A DNA stretch of 64,000 nucleotides from Companilactobacillus sp. (lineage in GTDB: Bacteria > Bacillota > Bacilli > Lactobacillales > Lactobacillaceae), in contig NZ_JAKVLR010000001.1 in assembly GCF_022484265.1 (NCBI RefSeq), positions 744,001 to 808,000 of the forward strand, read 5' to 3'. The position numbers and the translations under genes were made by a program. Positions 1 through 9,026 of the stretch are shown here, one piece after another. Positions within the stretch are counted from its first letter, which is position 1. Every line of letters begins with the position of its first letter. The notes beneath the pieces were generated by a model. It searched no databases. It was not told the DNA's origin and was given only the letters and a program-made list of their open reading frames with translations.

Positions 1-265
1 TCCCATGAGTCGCGTCTTGGTCATCGCCTCCGTCTTTTTTGATGCCGACTGTGGCCTTCTCGGCGTCATATTCAACGCTTTCTAAGTGAAACTCCGCTGG
101 TTGTCCATTAGCAGCATTGACAGTGATTTCCTCCATCGGCTCTTGCGACAACAAAATTTTTAAAGCGGCGACTGAGGCTGCTGTTGCAGTAGTACCAGTC
201 GTAAATCCCTTTCGAAGTCGTTTTCCGTTGTAATAAACGTAATCCTGTTCATTTTTTTCAACCAT
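1..265 (-). CDS. cbiD: Cobalt-precorrin-5B C1-methyltransferase, N-terminal part (cut by window edge)
   Basis: CbiD methylates C1 of the corrin ring in the anaerobic cobalamin pathway. Only the first 88 or so codons are inside the window. The start is the ATG at 263-265, four bases after the cbiC stop. Visible signatures are a glycine/threonine-rich N-terminal segment (LRKGFTTGTTATAASVAA) and the motif DGGDDQDATHG, both characteristic of CbiD. The gene continues to the left of base 1. It lies directly behind cbiC in the same direction, so it is the last visible gene of the corrin-synthesis run; further cbi genes presumably follow outside the window. Confidence 0.88.
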   Translation of the reverse strand, partial: MVEKNEQDYVYYNGKRLRKGFTTGTTATAASVAALKILLSQEPMEEITVNAANGQPAEFHLESVEYDAEKATVGIKKDGGDDQDATHG

Positions 266-269
266 CAGA

Positions 270-929
270 TCAGTCTCCTTCGATTAAATCTAGGTTGTAC
301 AAAATTGCATTGACTAACGCGGCAGCTAAATTGCTACCACCTTTACGATCAATATTTACGATTGATGGAATGTCACTTTCATCAAGTGCAACTTTACTTT
401 CTTTAGCTTCAACAAAACCGACTGGAACTCCAATAACGACCGAGGCATCAAGCTTACCAGCTTGCTGCATGTCGATGATCTTATAGAGTGCAGTTGGCGC
501 GTTACCAACCACAAACATTTTTTCAGTTGGGTCTTGAGCAGCTAATTCAATAGCTGCCATTGAACGTGTGATTCCTCGTTCTTTTGCCAACTTGAAGGTC
601 TCAGGTTCAGCAATCAAGCAGTGATGCTTAACACCCAATTCATCCAATTTGCGTTTGTTGATCCCTGACATTGCCATAGTTGTGTCGGTATAAATTACTC
701 CTTGGTGAGTCAAAACGTGTTTAACTTTTTTGATAGCATCGCCAGTAAAACTAATAGTGTCCAAGTAATCAAAGTCAGCGGTTGTATGAATTGCCCGCTT
801 GATGATTGCTGCTTCAATTTCTGAATTGAATTGATAATCCGGACGAGTTTGATCAATTTCATCTTGGATCATTTCAAAACTCTTATCGGTGATTTGGTTG
901 GGAATCTTGATGTATTTTCTATCTTTCAA
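270..929 (-). CDS. cbiC: Cobalt-precorrin-8 methylmutase
   Basis: CbiC moves the methyl group from C11 to C12 of the corrin ring to give cobyrinate. The 219-residue protein has the usual length and carries the family segment VVGNAPTALYKI. I chose the TTG start at 927-929 because AGGAGA lies seven bases upstream; the longer frame up to 947 has no ribosome binding site. That binding site overlaps the cbiB stop codon, so translation of cbiB and cbiC is tightly coupled. The product is soluble. The order cobD-cbiA-cbiB-cbiC-cbiD resembles the B12 clusters of other pdu-bearing lactobacilli such as Limosilactobacillus reuteri (general knowledge). Confidence 0.92.
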   Translation of the reverse strand: MKDRKYIKIPNQITDKSFEMIQDEIDQTRPDYQFNSEIEAAIIKRAIHTTADFDYLDTISFTGDAIKKVKHVLTHQGVIYTDTTMAMSGINKRKLDELGVKHHCLIAEPETFKLAKERGITRSMAAIELAAQDPTEKMFVVGNAPTALYKIIDMQQAGKLDASVVIGVPVGFVEAKESKVALDESDIPSIVNIDRKGGSNLAAALVNAILYNLDLIEGD

Positions 930-939
930 AGTTTTTCTC

Positions 940-1893
940 CTAAACAAAAATTAGTCTGATTGCACAAAAAACAACCAAAGTTATACAAGCGGTCACATAT
1001 AAAATTTGAATCGTTTTAGAAATATCTTTTACAGTAGCTGTCTTACCTGAATCATTTCCAATGAATGGTTTTTTGACAACATCGCCAAAGTAAACGTGTG
1101 GTCCACCAAGTTGCAAATCTAATGCGCCAGCCACTACTGATTCAGGATAAGCGCTGTTAGGACTGCGATGCTTGTTGTGATCACGTTTACCTACTTGCCA
1201 AGCTTCTTTAAAGTTCAGACGCATCACCAAAGTAGCAAAAGTCATTAACACCCAAGTCAAACGTGCAGGAATAAAGTTAAAGACGTCGTCAATTTTGGCT
1301 GACGCCTCACCAATATTTTTGAAACGGGTGTTTTTGTAACCGACCATTGAATCTAACGTATTAACAGCTTTATAGATCATCGCTAACACTGGTCCGCCAA
1401 TGAGTAAGTACATTAACGGTGCAATCACGCCATCGCTAGTATTTTCAGCAATCGTCTCAATGGTAGCTTTAGAAATTTCTTCTTCATTCAAGTCATCTGT
1501 TGTCCGTCCAACGATCATTGAGAGTTGATAACGGGCAGTTTTGATATCGTCTTTTTTCAACGATTTAATAATTTTTCGAGCTTCAAACGCTAATCCTTTA
1601 ACGGAAATTGTCGTATAGGCTAAGTAAGTTCCAATAATCATGTATGCCCAGTAGTTAAAATGAGCTAGATACATGATCAAGCCAGTCAAAATCCCGGTCG
1701 TACCAACAACTATGATCCACATCCAAATTCCTAAATGAATTTGTTTTTTGGGTGAATAATCACCAGCTTCTATTTTCTTATCGATCACATCGATCAACTT
1801 ACCCATTAACTTAACTGGGTGTGGCCAACTGTATGGATCACCTAAGATAAGATCTAAAATAAATCCAAAAATAGTCATCAAAATAATATTCAT
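940..1893 (-). CDS. cbiB: Adenosylcobinamide-phosphate synthase
   Basis: CbiB attaches the aminopropanol (phosphate) arm to adenosylcobyric acid. It is a polytopic membrane protein of 317 residues. Hydrophobic segments lie at about residues 1-20, 55-85, 155-175, 205-225 and 295-315. Family motifs are LILGDPYSWPHPVKLMG near the N-terminus, the TSDGVIAPLMY segment and SPNSAYPESVVAGAL. The ATG follows the cbiA stop with no gap, and AGGAG lies about nine bases upstream. Its substrate arm comes from CobD, encoded two genes upstream. Confidence 0.93.
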   Translation of the reverse strand: MNIILMTIFGFILDLILGDPYSWPHPVKLMGKLIDVIDKKIEAGDYSPKKQIHLGIWMWIIVVGTTGILTGLIMYLAHFNYWAYMIIGTYLAYTTISVKGLAFEARKIIKSLKKDDIKTARYQLSMIVGRTTDDLNEEEISKATIETIAENTSDGVIAPLMYLLIGGPVLAMIYKAVNTLDSMVGYKNTRFKNIGEASAKIDDVFNFIPARLTWVLMTFATLVMRLNFKEAWQVGKRDHNKHRSPNSAYPESVVAGALDLQLGGPHVYFGDVVKKPFIGNDSGKTATVKDISKTIQILYVTACITLVVFCAIRLIFV

Positions 1894-3279
1894 TTAAATG
1901 ACTCCTAACGATTTCAAAATAGCTTTGGCAGCTTCAGTAGATTGATACAGGTGTACATGAAGATAACTAGCAAAAGTGTTTTTCGATTGATAGCCACCCG
2001 TCCAAGTGCTAGCGAGTTCTTCATCACGATATTTTTTCATAGTTAAAATTGTTTTTAAATTTGAATTTTCACTTGGTTCAAAAGTTGAATGATGGAATTC
2101 GTGCCCATAAATAATGGCTGACTCTTTTCCAATAAAGCAATCTTGGTTAGGTTCTGCTTGGCAGTAACCAAATTTGCGGAGGCGTTTAGTCATCTTGCTA
2201 GATCCATCGAAAATGTTGGCCATTTGATGGATCGAACCATCTTCATTGATCAAATCTTTGCCTAAATACATTAGTCCACCGCATTCTGCAAAAATTGGTT
2301 TGCCGGCATCGGAAAACTCTTTGATCTCATTTTTCATCGAAATATTATTGGCCAGTTCAGCTGATTTTTCCTCAGGATAGCCACCACCGAGCCAAATTGA
2401 ATCAACTTTTGGTAAATGAGGATCATTCACTGGGCTGAATGGAACTAATTTCACACCTAAATCCTTGAGCAATTCTAAATTATCGCGATAGTAAAAATTA
2501 AAGGCATCATCTTTGGCAATGCCAATTGAGATTGGGTTAGTTGGCAGTTTAGACATTTCCTTAGCAAAAGTTCCCTGATAGGTTAACGGTTGAGAACTGG
2601 CTAATTCCAGGATCTTATCCAGGTCGATATTTTCTGAGATCAATTTTGACAATCCCGCGATTTTCGAATCGACTGCAGAGACTTCTGCATCAGGCACTAG
2701 TCCTAATTGTCGTGACGGCAATTCTAAATCTTTGTTGAATTTCAAATACCCTAGTACAGGAACATTGGGAACATATCTTTGGATTGCTTGTTTGATCAAG
2801 TTGTAATGATTGTCGCTCATGACGTTGTTGATAATGACTCCAGCAATGTTGACAGCTGGATCAAAATCGACAAATCCTTTCACTACAGCGGCAGTTGAAG
2901 TCGAAATGGATTTACCACTGACGATCAAAATCACTGGCAGGTTTAATTTTTTAGCCATTGATGCGGTTGAGTGAGCATCCTTGTCGCTACCTAAGCCATC
3001 GTATAATCCCATAACGCCTTCAACGATTCCCAGGTCGATATCCTCGGTGTCCTTTTCAAACAAATACTTCAAGGTGTCATCGTCTGGAATCAAATAGTCG
3101 TCAACATTGCGTGAGGCATGTCCGGACACGCGACTGTGAAATTTCGTATCGACATAATCAGGTCCCACTTTGTATGGCTGAACTGAATAGCCACGTTGAA
3201 CCAAAGCTGAAATAACACCTAAAGTGACACTAGTTTTACCCACGCCACTAGTAGCCCCAGCTAATAAAAATTTTTTCAT
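1894..3279 (-). CDS. cbiA: Cobyrinate a,c-diamide synthase
   Basis: CbiA uses ATP and glutamine to amidate the a and c side chains of cobyrinate. The protein (461 residues) has an N-terminal P-loop (GATSGVGKTS, about residues 6-15) and a C-terminal class-I glutamine amidotransferase domain. That domain contains the nucleophile segment FAECGGLMYLG and the motif YGHEFHHS. I start at the ATG at 3277-3279, not five codons upstream, because AGGAGG ends six bases before it. This ribosome binding site is also the last two codons (Arg-Arg) of cobD, so the two genes abut. Confidence 0.95.
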   Translation of the reverse strand: MKKFLLAGATSGVGKTSVTLGVISALVQRGYSVQPYKVGPDYVDTKFHSRVSGHASRNVDDYLIPDDDTLKYLFEKDTEDIDLGIVEGVMGLYDGLGSDKDAHSTASMAKKLNLPVILIVSGKSISTSTAAVVKGFVDFDPAVNIAGVIINNVMSDNHYNLIKQAIQRYVPNVPVLGYLKFNKDLELPSRQLGLVPDAEVSAVDSKIAGLSKLISENIDLDKILELASSQPLTYQGTFAKEMSKLPTNPISIGIAKDDAFNFYYRDNLELLKDLGVKLVPFSPVNDPHLPKVDSIWLGGGYPEEKSAELANNISMKNEIKEFSDAGKPIFAECGGLMYLGKDLINEDGSIHQMANIFDGSSKMTKRLRKFGYCQAEPNQDCFIGKESAIIYGHEFHHSTFEPSENSNLKTILTMKKYRDEELASTWTGGYQSKNTFASYLHVHLYQSTEAAKAILKSLGVI

Positions 3280-3281
3280 GA

Positions 3282-4349
3282 CTACCTCCTGCAAAGCTTA
3301 TTTAATTGCTCAACTAGCAGTTGATTTTCAGCATGTGATTTTACCGCTATTCGATAATAGCCTTGAGTTAAACCAACATAGTTGTCACAGTTGCGGATCA
3401 AAATCCCTGCGTCCAGTAGCTCTTGATAAAGGTCAAACGTATCGCAATGCAATAAGTAGTAATTCACCGCTGACGGATACATTTTCAGATTAGGAATGTG
3501 AGATAACTCTGCTTCTAAAAAGTTTTTTTCATTTTGTAGCCAATCAGCAGTTTTTTTAGCATAGTCTTGATCATTGAACACTTCAGGACCTAACTCAGCA
3601 GCAAAGGTGTTGACCGACCAAGGCTCGCAGTAATCGATCAAGGTATTTAAAAATTGTTTATTTGGCAACAATGCCATCCCTAAACGCAGTCCTGGAATCG
3701 CATAATACTTAGTCAACGATTTGATGATCACGACTGAATCGTCCTCATTAATTTCACCAGCAAATGTATAGTCTTGCTTGTTGGCGATAAAATCGTTAAA
3801 AGCTTCATCGATGATCAGCCAAATACCATTATCGTTGCAATAACTAGTTAACTGACGTAACTGGAACTTATTAACTAACGTACCGGTTGGGTTGTTAGGA
3901 TTGCACAAGCAAATAGTGTCAATGCTATGATCATTTTTTAAAAAGTTGATCAATTCGTTGACGTCTAAGTTGAAGTCATTTTCTTCTTTGAGAAAATAAT
4001 GCGTGATCTCTGCACCACTCTTAGTAAAAGCATGTTCGTATTCACCAAAGGTCGGTGCTAACAACAAGGCATTTTTCGAGTTCAAGATCTCAATGATGTT
4101 AAAAATCAAATCGACTGATCCATTACCGACCCAGATTTTATTCATATCGTATTGGTATAATTGCGCTAAATTTTGACGTAAATTTTGATAGTTAACGTCC
4201 GGATAATAAATTAAATTTGATAACGATTTTTGAATACTGGAAAGTAATTTTTCAGGAACCCCAAGCGGATTGATATTGGCACTAAAGTCAGTGATCGGAA
4301 CGTCGGACTTCAATTCACGACCGTAGCCACCATGCTTTACTTGCGACAT
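3282..4349 (-). CDS. cobD: Threonine-phosphate decarboxylase
   Basis: CobD is a PLP enzyme that makes (R)-1-aminopropan-2-yl phosphate from L-threonine phosphate, the nucleotide-loop arm that CbiB installs. The 355-residue protein has the aminotransferase class I/II fold of the histidinol-phosphate aminotransferase family. Visible motifs are DFSANINPLGVP at the start, CNPNNPTGT for cofactor/substrate binding, and the Schiff-base lysine in SLTKYYAIPGLRLG. A HisC-like aminotransferase would look similar, but the cobalamin neighbours decide the call. The start ATG overlaps the stop of the upstream membrane gene by one base (TAATG). Confidence 0.9.
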   Translation of the reverse strand: MSQVKHGGYGRELKSDVPITDFSANINPLGVPEKLLSSIQKSLSNLIYYPDVNYQNLRQNLAQLYQYDMNKIWVGNGSVDLIFNIIEILNSKNALLLAPTFGEYEHAFTKSGAEITHYFLKEENDFNLDVNELINFLKNDHSIDTICLCNPNNPTGTLVNKFQLRQLTSYCNDNGIWLIIDEAFNDFIANKQDYTFAGEINEDDSVVIIKSLTKYYAIPGLRLGMALLPNKQFLNTLIDYCEPWSVNTFAAELGPEVFNDQDYAKKTADWLQNEKNFLEAELSHIPNLKMYPSAVNYYLLHCDTFDLYQELLDAGILIRNCDNYVGLTQGYYRIAVKSHAENQLLVEQLNKLCRR

Positions 4350-4867
4350 TATTTTTTATCCTCGCTTCTAAAGATATCGATGATTCTTGGAAAACGAGAT
4401 TTTAATAAAATGTATACTATTTCGGCTAAGATAATGTTCACAACTGAGGCAATTGTTAGTGGCACAAAGTAGACATAAACTGCTTGTTTCAAAATTGGAT
4501 AAAGCAATACTAATTCCAATGGCACGTTCAAAGCGTATCCAACAACGTCAGACAAAATAATGTATTGCCACTTCATACTGCGGTCGCCTTTTCTGATCCA
4601 GCCATAGACAAACATTGTGACCATCATGCAAAATCCAATGATCAAATGTACTGGTAAAGTCAACGGGAACCCTGAAAGCATTGCGGATACCAAATGTCCG
4701 AACAATCCTAGAAAAGCTCCAGCAATTGGTCCTAAAGCAATCGCACCAAAGAATGCTGGAAAGGCATCTAAGGCGACTGAACCCATAATTTTAATATTGG
4801 CTCCGATAATACATAAAGCTAAAATAATTGCGGTAAAAGTTAATTTTTTGATGCGTGCGTTATTCAT
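4349..4867 (-). CDS. ECF transporter S component, corrinoid-precursor type (substrate not certain)
   Basis: A 172-residue membrane protein with about five hydrophobic segments and the glycine/alanine-rich loops of ECF substrate-binding (S) components (for example AFFGAIALGPIAGAFLGLFGHL). No ATPase or T component is attached, so it may share the CbrUV module encoded at 7.4-9.9 kb or a general EcfAAT module elsewhere. It lies between a corrinoid adenosyltransferase and cobD, so a cobalamin-related substrate (cobinamide, alpha-ribazole, a lower-ligand base or cobalt) is likely by context. The CblT family is one candidate. GGGAG lies five bases before the ATG. Confidence 0.72.
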   Translation of the reverse strand: MNNARIKKLTFTAIILALCIIGANIKIMGSVALDAFPAFFGAIALGPIAGAFLGLFGHLVSAMLSGFPLTLPVHLIIGFCMMVTMFVYGWIRKGDRSMKWQYIILSDVVGYALNVPLELVLLYPILKQAVYVYFVPLTIASVVNIILAEIVYILLKSRFPRIIDIFRSEDKK

Positions 4868-4885
4868 AATTTCTCCCTCTTGAAA

Positions 4886-5455
4886 CTATCTAAAAATAAT
4901 TTTGCTGTTGCGGTACTCCACTTCATCGACGCCTTCTAAAATATTGGCGTATTGCGATAAGGTGAAAAAGTAATCTGAAAGACGATTAATGAACTTTAAA
5001 ACTTCCTCGTTAATAGGCTCATCTTTCATCAAGTCGACAATTGCACGCTCTGCCCTACGCGTGACCGTGCGATCAACATGTAAGTTAGAAGCAGTTTTGC
5101 ATCCTCCTGGCAAAATGAACTTCTGAACTTTCGGCAATTCTTTTGTATATTCATCAATTCGTGATTCTAACCACTCAGTTGCGTGATTCTCGGCTGTGAA
5201 AACAAACGGCCGCTTAGTTTGTGTTGGCGATTTGGCCAAGTCGGAACCGCAGTCGAATAATAATTGTTGAACTTCAAAAAGTTCTTTTTCAAAAATTTTA
5301 GTTTTCTCAGATAAATCAGAAATTGTCAAACCTACAAAAGAATTCAATTCATCAATCATTCCGTATGATTCAACTCTTTTGTCAGACTTATATAAGACGT
5401 CGTGACCAATGATGCGGGTTTTACCCTTATCACCAGTGCGGGTGTATATTTTCAT
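4886..5455 (-). CDS. PduO-type ATP:corrinoid adenosyltransferase (paralogue in the cob run)
   Basis: Transfers the adenosyl group of ATP to cob(I)alamin or cobinamide. The 189-residue protein is all-helical. It has the ATP-binding N-terminus YTRTGDKGKT, the motif VESYGMIDELNS, and the C-terminal active-site helix VDRTVTRRAERA followed by INRLSDYFF. It is a paralogue of the enzyme encoded at 14557-15129. Position among cobalamin synthesis genes suggests that this copy serves de novo synthesis or salvage, while the other serves the microcompartment. That division of labour is inference. Confidence 0.9.
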   Translation of the reverse strand: MKIYTRTGDKGKTRIIGHDVLYKSDKRVESYGMIDELNSFVGLTISDLSEKTKIFEKELFEVQQLLFDCGSDLAKSPTQTKRPFVFTAENHATEWLESRIDEYTKELPKVQKFILPGGCKTASNLHVDRTVTRRAERAIVDLMKDEPINEEVLKFINRLSDYFFTLSQYANILEGVDEVEYRNSKIIFR

Positions 5456-5467
5456 AAAAATACTCCA

Positions 5468-6247
5468 TTAATAAGCTTGAATTTTTCTAATATCTCGATA
5501 AGTTTGAGGGTTGGCCACCATGATGTGGTTGACCTTTTTCAAATTGATCGGATTACCGTTGACGTTGCTGATTCGATAGCCTAAGGCTTGAACCAACACA
5601 TTGCCGGCTGCAATGTCCCAAGGGTTAAGCGTTGCTAGATACGCAATATGCTTGCCAGTAATGACTTCAACGAATTCCAAACCAGCACTACCCATAACTC
5701 TGATACCAGCGCTACTTCTTGCGATCCTAATCTCTTCAAAGGCATTCTTCAAAAATTGTCTCCAAGAAACGCCAACTAATCCTTCTTTGAGCGGTTGCTC
5801 AACTGCCGGATGCAATTTAGTATCGTTGCAATATACGCCGGTCTCAATGCCGCCCCAGTAAAACTCATTATTCATGACATCCATGATCCCGGCACACAAT
5901 GGCTTTCCATCGTAATATGCGCCGATCATGATGGCAAAGCAGTCATGCTTTTTGACTAAGTTAAGCGTTCCATCGATAGGATCAACGAAAAATACCAATC
6001 CTTGCTCGATTTTGGAATAATCTTTAACTTTCTTTTCTTCGCCAATGATGACTGCATCTGGATACTTCTCTGTAATACTTGCATCAAGCATCTGTTCTAC
6101 CTTGTCATCGATACTCGTAACGAGATCATATTCGCCCGACTTGGTCCGAATATCGTTGATTGAATTCAAATGCTCATGAACGTATTTGTTGGCCGAAAGA
6201 ATCCAGGATGTCAAATTGTTTAACACTTCTGTTTCGGTCGGTTTCAT
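5468..6247 (-). CDS. Inositol monophosphatase family phosphatase
   Basis: A 259-residue protein of the lithium-sensitive, magnesium-dependent phosphatase superfamily (SuhB/IMPase/CysQ). The two metal-binding motifs are present: IGEE near residue 72 and VDPIDGTLNLV near residue 92. The C-terminal motif LNPWDIAAGNVLVQALG is also present. Its ATG overlaps the stop of pduV by ATGA, so it is co-translated with a microcompartment gene. The substrate is unknown. A sugar phosphate or nucleotide such as pAp is usual for the family. A phosphatase step in nucleotide-loop assembly is possible but only suggested by position. Confidence 0.82.
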   Translation of the reverse strand: MKPTETEVLNNLTSWILSANKYVHEHLNSINDIRTKSGEYDLVTSIDDKVEQMLDASITEKYPDAVIIGEEKKVKDYSKIEQGLVFFVDPIDGTLNLVKKHDCFAIMIGAYYDGKPLCAGIMDVMNNEFYWGGIETGVYCNDTKLHPAVEQPLKEGLVGVSWRQFLKNAFEEIRIARSSAGIRVMGSAGLEFVEVITGKHIAYLATLNPWDIAAGNVLVQALGYRISNVNGNPINLKKVNHIMVANPQTYRDIRKIQAY

Positions 6248-6702
6248 TTTTTAACCACATCCTCTTTCAAATAATCGATCAATTTATCTATCTCATTGTC
6301 TGGAGAAGGATCTTCAACATTTGAAATGTAATAGATTTTGGTTGCTCCAGCTAAGACTAATTGATCTTTTGCAAATTCAAGGTCACCTTCATCTTTAGCA
6401 CGGTCGATTTTTGTAACTACGCCAATAGCGGGTTTTAAGAACATCCGTGCAAATCCTGGTGAAAAAATTTGTCGATGATCAACGACGCTCTGCATCATGA
6501 CTACTACGTCAGATGAGTTTGCCGTAACATTTAAAGCCGAATACATCCGGCGATGTTCAGTAAACTCGCCTGGCGAATCGATCAAGTTATCAAAATATTC
6601 GATTGACTGCGTTTTGTCATAATTACGTTTTTCATTCATCATGACTTGCTTAAACGTAGTTTTTCCACAACCGACTGCTCCAACTAAAAATGCTTTTTTC
6701 AT
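6244..6702 (-). CDS. pduV: PduV/EutP-type small GTPase of microcompartments
   Basis: A 152-residue P-loop GTPase with the Walker A motif VGAVGCGKTTF at the N-terminus, a DSPGE segment at the G3 position and TKIDRAKDE (NKxD-like, G4). Such proteins are associated with Pdu/Eut microcompartments and have been linked to their positioning in the cell (known for PduV of enterics). I chose the ATG at 6700-6702, preceded by GGAG eight bases away; the longer frame adds residues with no ribosome binding site. It sits between the cobalamin ECF transporter and the IMPase-family gene, away from the main pdu block. Confidence 0.87.
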   Translation of the reverse strand: MKKAFLVGAVGCGKTTFKQVMMNEKRNYDKTQSIEYFDNLIDSPGEFTEHRRMYSALNVTANSSDVVVMMQSVVDHRQIFSPGFARMFLKPAIGVVTKIDRAKDEGDLEFAKDQLVLAGATKIYYISNVEDPSPDNEIDKLIDYLKEDVVKK

Positions 6703-6715
6703 AATCATCACTCCG

Positions 6716-7396
6716 TTACTCTGTTTGACTGTTAAATAAATCATATTTCGTTTTATATCTTTGGAAGATCTTGATCCAAGCTTTACCTAATAGCAGCAAC
6801 AAAACTGCTGTAAATATCGCATGAGTCAGATCAAATGGCACACTGGCAATAATTGCCGTCAATGTACTCTTAGGTGTGATCGGTTTGACAAAACCGAGAA
6901 TGAAATAAATATCCATGATCCACCCGTATAAAAATCCTGAAACAAAGCCCCAAATAGCTAATGCCCAAACTGGGATTTTTTTGTTTGCCATCAATCCAGA
7001 AATTATTCCCACGATTCCTAGAGCAAACATTTGCCATGGCGTCCATGCACCTTGTCCAAAATACATGTTGGATGCTAAAGCAATAATCGTACCCATCAAA
7101 AATCCGGTCTCAGGGCCACTGACTAAGGCACCCATGATCAAGATGAACAATTCTGGCTTTAGTGATGAAAATGCTGCTAGAAAAATCCGTCCTGCTACCG
7201 CTAAAGCACAAATTATCGCGATAAAGACAACCTCTCGAGAATTCTTTCCCGAACGTTCAAATCGCCAGAAATAAACTCCCATCGTGACAAACAAAAAGAT
7301 AAACGACAGCAACAAATAATTTTTACTGCCAAGTGCATCTAACAACACTAAGATCACCACTGAGGCAATCAACAATAACCATAATCTACGATTCAT
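6716..7396 (-). CDS. cbrT: ECF transporter S component for cobalamin
   Basis: The substrate-binding membrane protein of an ECF vitamin importer (about 226 residues, seven hydrophobic segments). It is longer than the compact five-to-six-helix S components because of extra N-terminal helices. The segments GRIFLAAFSSLKPELFILIMG and SNMYFGQGAWTPWQMFALG match the S-component pattern in cobalamin-linked loci. It overlaps the double-ATPase gene by about 11 bases. With the next two genes it forms a dedicated group I ECF transporter (CbrTUV arrangement). The start could be the TTG at 7403-7405 or the ATG at 7394-7396. Cobalamin specificity rests on context and family resemblance. Confidence 0.8.
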   Translation of the reverse strand: MNRRLWLLLIASVVILVLLDALGSKNYLLLSFIFLFVTMGVYFWRFERSGKNSREVVFIAIICALAVAGRIFLAAFSSLKPELFILIMGALVSGPETGFLMGTIIALASNMYFGQGAWTPWQMFALGIVGIISGLMANKKIPVWALAIWGFVSGFLYGWIMDIYFILGFVKPITPKSTLTAIIASVPFDLTHAIFTAVLLLLLGKAWIKIFQRYKTKYDLFNSQTE

Positions 7397-9026
7397 TTTG
7401 AACAATGTCCTCCCATATCAAGGCTTTGGGGAAATAATCCCGAGCTGCCTTATTAATTTCAGTCGTGTAAAAATATTTATCTGGGAAGAAAGCTATTGGT
7501 GGTTCAAATTTCCCTAATCTCCCGTCAAACATTAATGAGACATAGTCAAAATATCTGGCCGAAAATAAAATATCATGCGAATTGGCTAAAATCGTACCGC
7601 CACCGTCAAGATATTCACGCAGCATCTGAGCAACGCGTTGTTTAATGTTAGGATCCAATCCCTTAGTTGGCTCATCTAAAAACAACAACTCAGGATTTTT
7701 GATCAAGCCAATTACCAGAGCCAAATATTCCTGCTGTCCTCCACTAATGTCGTAAGGACTAGTATCTTTTAAGGAAGTCAGCTGATACTTCTCTAAATAT
7801 TCATTGACTAACTCATCTGTGACTTTAGCGTGGTTTTGACTCAACTGATATTGGATCTCTTCTTTGACCGTATCAGTCACGAACAACAAGGCTGGATTCT
7901 GTGGCAAGACGAATACCTTAGCATAAAAGTCTTGCCCTAAACGCTTAGTATTTTGGCCATCGAGCTTGATCGAACCAGACAACTGTTCTAACTGTTTAGT
8001 GATCACCTTGAGCAGTGTTGTTTTACCGACACCGTTAGGTCCTAAGATCGCATAGGCTTTGCCTTTTTGAAGTTTAAAAGTAATGTCATCCAAAATATTT
8101 GATTGGTTAAACTCAAACCGAAATGTTAATCGTTTCAATTCCAGGATATTGTCAGACTCATTTACTTTATGAGTAACGTGATCTCGGTAAGTTAAATACT
8201 GCGACTGCTGAGAAATGATGTTATTCATTCTGCGGTTGGTCAGTGGCAGTTTTACGGTTGGAAACACCTCGTCCAGTTGATCTTCCAAGAATAGACGGTC
8301 TACTTGTGGCAAATAATTGCGATAATCGTCTTTTGTAAAAAGCTTTCGTAGCCCTTGATCAGTTGTCTCGTCCATCATGATGTGACCAGATTCGATCAAA
8401 ACAATACGATTCACGTAAAATACTGCCTGTTCTAAGGCGTGTTCAACCAAAATGATGGTGATTCCCAAGTCGCTATTGATCTTTTCAACCATCCGGAAAA
8501 ACTTCTCAGATGTAATTGGATCCAATTGCGATGTGGGTTCATCTAACAATAAGATCTCAGGATTCAAAATCAATGCAGCAGCTAGATTAATGATTTGCTT
8601 TTGACCACCAGATAACTCCTCTTCTTTGAGATCCATTAAATCGACAATATCGAAATAACTTGCGATCTCTGCAATTTTGGAATGGATCTGGTCAGGTCCC
8701 ATGCCTTGATTCTCAAGTACAAAATGAAATTCATCTCGAGGGGTCTCAGTAACCATTTGATTGTCAACGAACTGGGATATATAAGCGACACGACTAAAAT
8801 CTTGATCATCGTCGCCATTAAACAACGTCATCTGACCATTAGTCGACTTTCCCAAAGCAAGTTCGGGCTTTAACTGTCGCAACAAAGTGCTCTTCCCGCT
8901 ACCGGTTTTCCCGATAATAAGCGTGAAGTCTCCTTTATTGATCGACAAGTTGACTTGGTCTAACGATATTTTTGAACTGTTGGAGTACTTGAAGCTGTAG
9001 TTCTCGAAATGAACGATTTCCACCAT
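7386..9026 (-). CDS. cbrU: ECF transporter duplicated ATPase component
   Basis: Two ABC ATPase domains in one chain of 546 residues. The first has Walker A IIGKTGSGKSTL and signature LSGGQKQI. The second has Walker A LGPNGVGKTTL and signature ISGGQQEY. Walker B/D-loop segments are LLLDEPTSQLD and LFLDEPTKGLD. It powers the CbrT/CbrV cobalamin importer. I prefer the ATG at 9024-9026 (MVEIVHFENYSF), although its spacing from AGGAG is long; the frame is open further upstream to 9101. It overlaps the end of cbrV by 67 bases, so coupled translation is likely. Confidence 0.87.
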   Translation of the reverse strand: MVEIVHFENYSFKYSNSSKISLDQVNLSINKGDFTLIIGKTGSGKSTLLRQLKPELALGKSTNGQMTLFNGDDDQDFSRVAYISQFVDNQMVTETPRDEFHFVLENQGMGPDQIHSKIAEIASYFDIVDLMDLKEEELSGGQKQIINLAAALILNPEILLLDEPTSQLDPITSEKFFRMVEKINSDLGITIILVEHALEQAVFYVNRIVLIESGHIMMDETTDQGLRKLFTKDDYRNYLPQVDRLFLEDQLDEVFPTVKLPLTNRRMNNIISQQSQYLTYRDHVTHKVNESDNILELKRLTFRFEFNQSNILDDITFKLQKGKAYAILGPNGVGKTTLLKVITKQLEQLSGSIKLDGQNTKRLGQDFYAKVFVLPQNPALLFVTDTVKEEIQYQLSQNHAKVTDELVNEYLEKYQLTSLKDTSPYDISGGQQEYLALVIGLIKNPELLFLDEPTKGLDPNIKQRVAQMLREYLDGGGTILANSHDILFSARYFDYVSLMFDGRLGKFEPPIAFFPDKYFYTTEINKAARDYFPKALIWEDIVQNES

